NCBI GenBank assembly: GCA_964472315.1
Contig: CAYYJS010000005.1
Location: 1 to 64,000, forward strand
DNA from: CAYYJS01 sp964472315
GTDB lineage: Bacteria; Verrucomicrobiota; Kiritimatiellia; UBA8416
Reading direction: 5' to 3'
DNA length: 64,000 bases
This document shows, piece after piece, positions 59,401 to 64,000 of the stretch. Under the pieces are notes generated by a model. That model ran no database searches and was not told where the DNA came from. It worked only from the letters and a program-made list of their open reading frames with translations. Every line of letters begins with the position of its first letter. Position 1 is the first letter of the stretch. Both the position numbers and the translations under genes were made by a program.

Positions 59401-60176
59401 AGCGCGATTTCGGTGACCGGCTCGTAACGCCGCGCGAGAATCGTCTTCGAATCCAGATCGATGATGTCGTCCTTGAAGACGCGAAACACCAGATCGGCTT
59501 CCGTCAGCGATCCGTCCAGGCGGAGATCCTCGAACGTATAGTAGAGGCCCAGCAACTCGTCGTCCGAGCCATAGCCAAGCGCCCGCAAGAACGTCGTCGC
59601 CAGGAATTTCCGGCGACGACGTTTGCGGTCCATGTAAATCCAGATCAGGTCCGAGGTGTCGAACTGGATTTCGATCCAGGAGCCCCGATCCGGAATGATG
59701 CGCATCGAGTAGAGCGTGGCCCCGTTGGCGTGAATCGAGCGTTCCGAGCAGATGCCCGGCGACCGATGGAGCTGACTGACAACCACACGTTCGGCGCCAT
59801 TGACGATAAACGCCCCCGTGTCGGTCATCAGCGGGACTTCGCCCATGTACACGCTGTCCTCGGCAACCGCATCGCCGTCCTTTAGCCGGAATGTAACATG
59901 CAGCGGCGACGAGAAGGTCTGCCCCTCGTAGACGCACTCCAGCGCGGACATCTTCGGTTCCGACAGCTCGTACTTGACGAAATCGAGGACATAACGCCCA
60001 TCGTAGCTTTCGATGGGGAATATCTCCTTGAAAATCCCTTGCAGCCCCTGAGGCTTGCGTTTGGCCGGCATCTCATGCATCTGCAGAAACTCGACGTAGG
60101 AGTGCGTCTGCACATCGATGAGATCGGGCGGCTCAATTACATCTCGCAGTTTGCCAAAGTTCGTTCGTTCAACCAC
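56412..60176 (-). CDS. rpoB: RNA polymerase beta subunit
   Basis: 1254 residues. The rifampicin region SQLSQFMDQTNPLSELAHKR is wild type at the positions of E. coli D516, H526 and S531. It has the conserved PIETPEGPNIGLISSLS, GDKLAGRHGNKGVVAKI and the C-terminal GGKAQYGGQRLGEMEVWALE. GTG 60176 is the start, with GAGG 7 nt upstream. It lies 30 bp after rplL with no attenuator hairpin. Confidence 0.98.
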   Translation of the reverse strand: MVERTNFGKLRDVIEPPDLIDVQTHSYVEFLQMHEMPAKRKPQGLQGIFKEIFPIESYDGRYVLDFVKYELSEPKMSALECVYEGQTFSSPLHVTFRLKDGDAVAEDSVYMGEVPLMTDTGAFIVNGAERVVVSQLHRSPGICSERSIHANGATLYSMRIIPDRGSWIEIQFDTSDLIWIYMDRKRRRRKFLATTFLRALGYGSDDELLGLYYTFEDLRLDGSLTEADLVFRVFKDDIIDLDSKTILARRYEPVTEIALKQIKASGAASVAAINVSWDEGILLQSVKADPNRTSDDALKDIYHKLRPGDPATPSNARQLLRRLFFDPRRYDLGRVGRYKINQKLALDGKVDGELRVLDEQDVIESLRHLLEVRMGRENVDDIDHLGSRRVRTVGELMENQCRVGLARTERLIRERMTLFDPTTGTLTPQRLVNSKSLSAVVQDFFGRSQLSQFMDQTNPLSELAHKRRLSALGPGGLSRERAGFEVRDVHSSHYGRICPIETPEGPNIGLISSLSIYARVNDFGFIESPYRKVVAGRVTNEVEFLSADKEERYVIAQANAPLDEKGNFQNPLVSVRYRGDFLEVPGSEIDYMDVSPKQVISIAAGLIPFLEHDDANRALMGANMMRQAVPLLRAERPYVATGLETRAAHDSRVTIVATKPGVVAYASANKVIVTPDGKMPAAKTKEDAQTYVLQKFRRSNAGTCLNQKPIVVVGQKLRAGDTIADGPATCDGELSLGKNLLVAFMPWCGYNFEDAILIGERVVRSDTFTSIQIQEFEVGARDTKLGPEEITRDIPNVGEEALRNLGPDGVIRPGAEVEPGDILVGKITPKSETELAPEERLLRAIFGEKAAEVRDTSLTVPSGTYGIVMDVKVTAHKEVKRNEGGPVDRRKQLKSVNEDYKTRKQDLLEDLTEALSNILLGEKIPLDVMDAETSETIIPANRKITKTLLRKLASAYDHIHIESSPIQIKIDEIIRDFKPKMTELDLEHERQLDRLESGDDLDSGIIKQVRVYVAAKKKLAVGDKLAGRHGNKGVVAKIVPDCDMPFLPDGTPVDIVLNPLGVPSRMNLGQVFETHLGAACKALGMYAATPVFDGIPEKAIDDLLERAGLSRDGKSRLFDGRTGEPFDQRVVVGQIYMLKLHHLVTDKIHARAVGPYSLVTQQPLGGKAQYGGQRLGEMEVWALEAYGVAFALQELLTVKSDDVAGRTRIYESIVKGENTLDAGMPESFSVLINELRGLCLDIQITGQKKAPRLL

Positions 60177-60206
60177 CGGGGCACCTCGCCGTTAGACCAA
60201 CACTCG

Positions 60207-60635
60207 TTACTTCACCTCGACGGTAGCGCCTGCTTCCTCCAGCTTGGCCTTCAGTTGCGCGGCCTCCTCCTTCGAGACGCCTTCCTTCACTGTCTTCGGC
60301 GCGGCTTCGACAAGATCCTTCGCGTCCTTCAGACCAAGACCGGTGATCGCGCGCACTTCCTTGATCACCGCGATCTTCTTGGCACCGGCTTCCTTCAAGA
60401 CCACATCGAACTCGGTCTTCTCCTCCACCACCGCCGCGCCGCCTTCGGCTGCGGCGCCAACCGCCGCGACCGCCATCGGTGCCGCCGCGCTGACGCCGAG
60501 GCGCTGCTCGAGGGCCTTGACCAACTTCGACAGTTCGAGAACCGAAATACCCTCAACCCAATCGATGAACTCGGCCATCTTGCCGCTCACCGCAGGCACC
60601 TGTGCTTCCGTCGCATCCTTGACTTCTTCAGACAT
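60207..60635 (-). CDS. rplL: 50S ribosomal protein L7/L12
   Basis: 142 residues, somewhat long because of a 15-residue N-terminal tail (MSEEVKDATEAQVPA). Dimerisation helix, Ala/Gly-rich hinge (SAAAPMAVAAVGAAAEGG), and the factor-binding domain EKTEFDVVLKEAGAKKIAVIKEVR...GLGLKDAKDLVE. Confidence 0.98.
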   Translation of the reverse strand: MSEEVKDATEAQVPAVSGKMAEFIDWVEGISVLELSKLVKALEQRLGVSAAAPMAVAAVGAAAEGGAAVVEEKTEFDVVLKEAGAKKIAVIKEVRAITGLGLKDAKDLVEAAPKTVKEGVSKEEAAQLKAKLEEAGATVEVK

Positions 60636-60662
60636 GACTCGCTTCTCCTTCGTACCGCGGCA

Positions 60663-61187
60663 TCACGCCGCGGCATTGTTCTTCTTCTCTTCCACGGCCC
60701 GCAGCACGTAGAGGAGACTGCGCAACTTCGCCCCCATGACACCCACGAGCTGCGTCATGGGTGCGGCGACCGTTCCGACAAACTGCCCCAACAGAACCTC
60801 ACGCGACGGCAACGACGCAATCGCGATGACATCCTCTCGGGTCAGCACCTGGGTGTTGAGGCATCCACCCTTCATCGACACGCGATCATGCGTGGCGATA
60901 AAACCTTTTAGAGCCTTGGCGATCTCGCTCGCATCGCCCCGGCCATACACCATGGCCGTTGGCCCCGTCAGCGCACGTTCGAGTCCCGCCGCCACGCCGT
61001 CGGGCAGCGCCAGACGGATGATCGTGTTCTTCATGACCTGCAGACGCGCCCCCTTCGCGCGCAACACGGCGCGCAGGTCGGACAACGCCGCCACGGTCAA
61101 ACCACCGTAGCTCACCAGGAACACGAACTCCGCACCGCCAACCTTCTCGCGGACTTCATCGAGTATCGCAATCTTTTCCGGTCTCAT
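60663..61187 (-). CDS. rplJ: 50S ribosomal protein L10
   Basis: 174 residues. MRPEKIAILDEVREKVGGAEFVFLVSYGGLTVAALSDLRAVLR, with the C-terminal helix binding L12 dimers. It lies 9 bp after rplA, so the long leader that controls L10 in E. coli is absent. Confidence 0.97.
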   Translation of the reverse strand: MRPEKIAILDEVREKVGGAEFVFLVSYGGLTVAALSDLRAVLRAKGARLQVMKNTIIRLALPDGVAAGLERALTGPTAMVYGRGDASEIAKALKGFIATHDRVSMKGGCLNTQVLTREDVIAIASLPSREVLLGQFVGTVAAPMTQLVGVMGAKLRSLLYVLRAVEEKKNNAAA

Positions 61188-61196
61188 GGTTCGTCC

Positions 61197-61880
61197 CTAC
61201 TCCTTGATGCTCACGACGACACCGACGCCCATCGTGCTTGTGACCGTGCACTTCTTGATATATTGCCCGCGCGCCCCGGCCGGCTTCTCGGCTTTAATCG
61301 CGTTCAACACGGCCTCCGCGTTTTCGATCAGCTTCGCCAAATCGAACGATACTTTCCCACATGCGACATTGACGTTGCCGTGCCGGTCCATGCGGAATTC
61401 GACCCGGCCGGCTTTCGCCTCGCGCACGGCCGCGGCCGTATCGTCCGTCACCGTGCCGGTCTTCGGGTTCGGCATCAGGCCACGCGGCCCCAGCACACGC
61501 CCCAACTTACGGACTTCCTTCATCGCATCGGGGGTGGCGATGGCGACATCGAACTCCGTCCATCCACCCTTGACCTTCTCGATCAACTCCTCGTTGCCGA
61601 CCTCATCGGCCCCCGCCGCACGCGCGGCATCGGCCGCCGTCCCCGCCGCAAAAACGATGATGCGCAGCGATTTGCCCGTACCGTGCGGGAGCGCGCATGT
61701 GGCGCGAACCGCGTTCTCCGACTTGCGGGGATCGATACCCATGCGCAGGCACAGTTCCACGGTCTCGTCAAACTTGGCCGAGGCACTCTCCTTGATGAAC
61801 GCCAGCGCCTGCGGCAGCTCCAAGACCTCCCGCGGCGCCTTCTCCTTCACCGTACGATAACGCTTTCCATGTCTTGCCAT
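61197..61880 (-). CDS. rplA: 50S ribosomal protein L1
   Basis: 227 residues. GKRYRTVKEKAPREVLEL, then LPHGTGKSLRIIVFA and LGRVLGPRGLMPNPKTGTV, the L1 signature. ATG 61880 has GAGGAG 4-5 nt upstream; the earlier in-frame ATGs lack an SD. The 107-bp gap to rplK contains two stable hairpins (GGCCGG/CCGGCC and GCCCAT/ATGGGC), candidates for L1 binding or processing. Confidence 0.97.
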   Translation of the reverse strand: MARHGKRYRTVKEKAPREVLELPQALAFIKESASAKFDETVELCLRMGIDPRKSENAVRATCALPHGTGKSLRIIVFAAGTAADAARAAGADEVGNEELIEKVKGGWTEFDVAIATPDAMKEVRKLGRVLGPRGLMPNPKTGTVTDDTAAAVREAKAGRVEFRMDRHGNVNVACGKVSFDLAKLIENAEAVLNAIKAEKPAGARGQYIKKCTVTSTMGVGVVVSIKE

Positions 61881-61987
61881 AGTCTCCTCACTGTCCCCTG
61901 TAATGCCCATCATGGGCAACCCGGTCCGCGTTCTCCAGCCACCGGCAGCACCCGCCGCCGGCCGGAAAACTCCCGGCCTCAGTGCCT

Positions 61988-62413
61988 CTAGTCGACGACT
62001 TCGATCCCCATGCTTCGGGCGGTTCCCGCAATCACGCGCATCGCCGCCGTCTCGTCCGATGCGTTCATGTCATCCGCCTTGGTCTTCACGATTTCACGCA
62101 CTTGATCGCGAGTCACGGTGCCCACCTTGTCGCGGTTCGGCACGGCCGAACCCTTTGCGAGCCCCGCCGCCTTCTTCAACAGCACGGCCGCCGGAGGACT
62201 CTTGGTGATGAACGTGAACGAGCGATCCTGGTACACCGTGATCACCACGGGAATCACCAACCCCGCCTTATCCTGCGTGGCCGCGTTGAACGCCTTGCAG
62301 AACTCCATGATGTTCACGCCATGCTGGCCCAGCGCAGGACCAACCGGAGGTGCTGGATTGGCCTGTCCGGCCGGAATCTGCAACCTGATCTGACCCATGA
62401 CCTTCTTTGCCAT
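61988..62413 (-). CDS. rplK: 50S ribosomal protein L11
   Basis: 141 residues. GQIRLQIPAGQANPAPPVGPALGQHGVNIMEFCKAFN is the L11 N-terminal domain, and the C-terminal rRNA-binding domain follows. It is part of the GTPase-associated centre and is needed for RelA activation. Confidence 0.98.
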   Translation of the reverse strand: MAKKVMGQIRLQIPAGQANPAPPVGPALGQHGVNIMEFCKAFNAATQDKAGLVIPVVITVYQDRSFTFITKSPPAAVLLKKAAGLAKGSAVPNRDKVGTVTRDQVREIVKTKADDMNASDETAAMRVIAGTARSMGIEVVD

Positions 62414-62510
62414 GTCTTCCTCGCTTGCTTACTGTTTCGCCATCCGTATCCCCCACCGACCGCCCCGCATCAGGCGCCCGATCAGGGCAACGGCAAAAAA
62501 CCGTCCGCCG

Positions 62511-63059
62511 TCAGGCTCGCTCGACCTGCCAGTACTCCAGCTCAACCGGCGCCGAGCGCCCGAAGATCGCAACCGAAACCTTCAGCTTCCCGCGGTCCGG
62601 ATCCACTTCCTCAACCACACCATTGAAATTCAGGAATGGCCCATCGTTGATCTTCACGGTCTCGCCCGGCTCGAAAGCCACCTTTGGCGCGACCTTCTCC
62701 TTCTTCTCCTCAACCTGATGCAACACGACGTCGACCTCTTCCGGCATCAACGGAGCCGGACGCTCGCCCCCGATGAACCCGATCACGCCGGTCGTTTCCT
62801 TGATGAAACGCCACGACCGCTCGATCATCTCACGCTCCTGGTCATACAACGCAATGTGCACCAGAACGTAGCCCGGGAAAAACTTCCGGGTTGTCGTCGA
62901 CCGGACGCCCTTGCGCACTTCGGAGACCTTCTCCGTCGGGATCACCACTTCATCGACGTAGTCCTCCATCTCCTCCATCTTCAGGCGTCGGCCGATACTC
63001 TCCTTGACCTTCGTTTCCTGACCGGTGAGCGTGTGGATGACGAACCATTGCTTTTCCAT
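62511..63059 (-). CDS. nusG: Transcription termination/antitermination factor NusG
   Basis: 182 residues. The NGN domain (WFVIHTLTGQETKVKESI, KFFPGYVLVHI) and C-terminal KOW (FEPGETVKINDGPFLNFNGVVEEVDPDRGKLKV). It links RNA polymerase to Rho or to ribosomal S10. It lies 10 bp after secE. Confidence 0.98.
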   Translation of the reverse strand: MEKQWFVIHTLTGQETKVKESIGRRLKMEEMEDYVDEVVIPTEKVSEVRKGVRSTTTRKFFPGYVLVHIALYDQEREMIERSWRFIKETTGVIGFIGGERPAPLMPEEVDVVLHQVEEKKEKVAPKVAFEPGETVKINDGPFLNFNGVVEEVDPDRGKLKVSVAIFGRSAPVELEYWQVERA

Positions 63060-63069
63060 AACTGCTGCC

Positions 63070-63279
63070 TTAACTCTGGGGCGCCAGAAACCGCAGGCAC
63101 GCGGCCAGCACCCGATCGCTGATACCGACGAAAATGCCCATCAGAAACACCGAGACGATCACGATCACCGTGTGCGCCATAAGTGTCTTACGGTCCGGCC
63201 ACGAGGAACGTTTGACTTCTACAACCACGTCCCCGACAAAGGTACGCGCCTTCTGTAACAGTGATGGCTTGTCGTTCAT
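63070..63279 (-). CDS. secE: Preprotein translocase subunit SecE
   Basis: 69 residues, the short one-helix form. The amphipathic VVEVKRSSWPDRKTLMAHT precedes one transmembrane helix (VIVIVSVFLMGIFVGI). It clamps SecY. The gene lies between tRNA-Trp and nusG, its usual place. Confidence 0.97.
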   Translation of the reverse strand: MNDKPSLLQKARTFVGDVVVEVKRSSWPDRKTLMAHTVIVIVSVFLMGIFVGISDRVLAACLRFLAPQS

Positions 63280-63350
63280 GGTCGCCCTCTTCTTCGCGCT
63301 CGACGATCCGCGGACGGATGCGCCGCGCCGTCGCCGGTGTCCGTCACAGT

Positions 63351-63426
63351 TGGCAGGTCAGGAGGGAATCGAACCCCCAACCCTCGGTTTTGGAGACCGA
63401 TGCTCTGCCAATTGAGCTACTGACCT
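63351..63426 (-). tRNA. tRNA-Trp(CCA)
   Basis: A 76-nt cloverleaf. Acceptor AGGTCAG/CTGACCT, discriminator G, encoded CCA (63351-63353). The anticodon loop CTCCAAA gives CCA. It lies between rpmG and secE, as in many bacteria, and is probably processed from the operon transcript. Confidence 0.97.
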
Positions 63427-63462
63427 GTCGCTTCCAAACGGAAAACGCCCGCGCGAAACACC

Positions 63463-63615
63463 TTACTTCACCTCGCGGTGCAGCGTACGCTTGCGCTCGA
63501 ACCGGCAGAACTTGCTGATCTCGATCCGCCCCGGCGTCCGCGTCTTGTTCTTCGTAGTCGTATAGTTCCGACGCTTGCACTCCGTGCACGCCAAGGTAAC
63601 GAGTTCTCGCGGCAT
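63463..63615 (-). CDS. rpmG: 50S ribosomal protein L33 with half a zinc site
   Basis: 50 residues: MPRELVTLACTECKRRNYTT, then a middle TKNKTRTPGRIEISKFCRFE and the basic end RKRTLHREVK. The first CxxC pair is present, but in the second pair only one Cys remains (FCRFERK). Tetrahedral four-Cys zinc binding is therefore lost. ATG 63615 fits the family; an earlier in-frame ATG is rejected. Confidence 0.93.
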   Translation of the reverse strand: MPRELVTLACTECKRRNYTTTKNKTRTPGRIEISKFCRFERKRTLHREVK

Positions 63616-63693
63616 GACTGTTCCGTCCTTTTCATTCGCGACCCCGCCGGGGTTTCCCGGCGGGGCCACGTGAACTTACGTTCGTTACGCGCG

Positions 63694-64000
63694 CTACTCC
63701 ATGATCTTGGCAACCGTACCGGCTCCCACCGTACGGCCACCTTCACGGATTGCGAAGCGCATCTTCTCTTCCATCGCGACGGGCTGAATCAGCGCGACGA
63801 TCATATTGACGTTGTCGCCCGGCATCACCATCTCGACACCTTCAGGCAGCGTGATGTCGCCGGTCACATCCGTCGTGCGAATGTAAAACTGCGGCCGGTA
63901 GCCCTTGAAGAACGGCGTGTGACGGCCGCCTTCATCCTTGCTCAGGATGTAGACCTCTGCCTCGAACTTCGTATGCGGCGTGATCGAGCCGGGCTTCGCC
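63694..64000 (-). CDS. tuf: Elongation factor Tu, C-terminal part (5' end outside window)
   Basis: The last 101 codons of EF-Tu. KFEAEVYILSKDEGGRHTPF, FKGYRPQFYIRTTDVTG and MVMPGDNVNMIVALIQPVAM belong to domain III, ending GRTVGAGTVAKIME and a TAG stop. It delivers aminoacyl-tRNA. It heads the visible part of the leftward supercluster and is placed before rpmG rather than between fusA and rpsJ. Confidence 0.98.
   Translation of the reverse strand, partial: AKPGSITPHTKFEAEVYILSKDEGGRHTPFFKGYRPQFYIRTTDVTGDITLPEGVEMVMPGDNVNMIVALIQPVAMEEKMRFAIREGGRTVGAGTVAKIME

Overview
The window is a GC-rich bacterial chromosomal segment with dense genes, short gaps and mostly clear Shine-Dalgarno (SD) sites. 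The organism is not named by the sequence. A PVC-superphylum bacterium (perhaps Kiritimatiellota-like) is my inference. It rests on the lack of rpmD (L30) in the spc block, predicted beta-barrel proteins implying a diderm envelope, the large surface-polysaccharide gene set, and an RRM protein. No rRNA operon is present.

Left part, 1-35 kb, accessory and mixed. At the left edge, on the minus strand, a GIY-YIG nuclease is followed 25 bp later by a primase-helicase of the kind described in TOTE conflict systems, which runs out of the window. Next come hairpin repeats abutting tRNA-Asn, then ssb-recQ, a small outer-membrane-type protein, a glycosyltransferase, and a 717-residue fusion of an LPS-kinase-like domain with a glycoside-hydrolase-like barrel. 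Between tRNA-Glu (8.7 kb) and tRNA-Leu (11.6 kb) lie three toxin-antitoxin operons (PemK/MazF-like, BrnTA, PIN/DUF6364-like), with short repeats. A leftward operon (small membrane protein, GspL-like, GspM-like, polysaccharide-deacetylase-like) faces a rightward operon of three GT4-type glycosyltransferases. The rplU-rpmA-obg block, a second beta-barrel protein, efp-epmA and gyrB-gyrA follow. From 28 to 35 kb come a Cys-rich small protein, an ATP-grasp protein, an RRM protein, a short GGQ release-factor-like protein, pheA, a membrane protein of unknown function, a rhomboid protease, and a histidine kinase with a Rossmann-like N-terminus whose 3' end overlaps a convergent response regulator.

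Right part, 35.5-64 kb, is one uninterrupted leftward supercluster of translation and transcription genes: tuf, rpmG, tRNA-Trp, secE, nusG, rplKAJL, rpoBC, rpsLG, fusA, rpsJ, rplCDWB, rpsS, rplV, rpsC, rplP, rpmC, rpsQ, rplNXE, rpsNH, rplFR, rpsE, rplO, secY, map, rpmJ, rpsMK, rpoA, rplQ. It ends at a strong Rho-independent terminator. rpmD, adk, infA and rpsD are missing from places where they often occur.

Working together: ssb/recQ and gyrBA serve DNA maintenance; efp/epmA, obg, the GGQ protein and the supercluster serve translation; the glycosyltransferases, kinase-hydrolase fusion and deacetylase-like protein point to surface polysaccharide; the left edge and the toxin-antitoxin island look like mobile or defence cargo next to tRNA genes. 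Several promoters, including all three toxin-antitoxin promoters, have the -10 box only 6-9 nt before the start codon, which predicts leaderless mRNAs. Long ORFs antisense to recQ, gyrB, rpoB, rpoC and others are codon-bias shadows and were left out.
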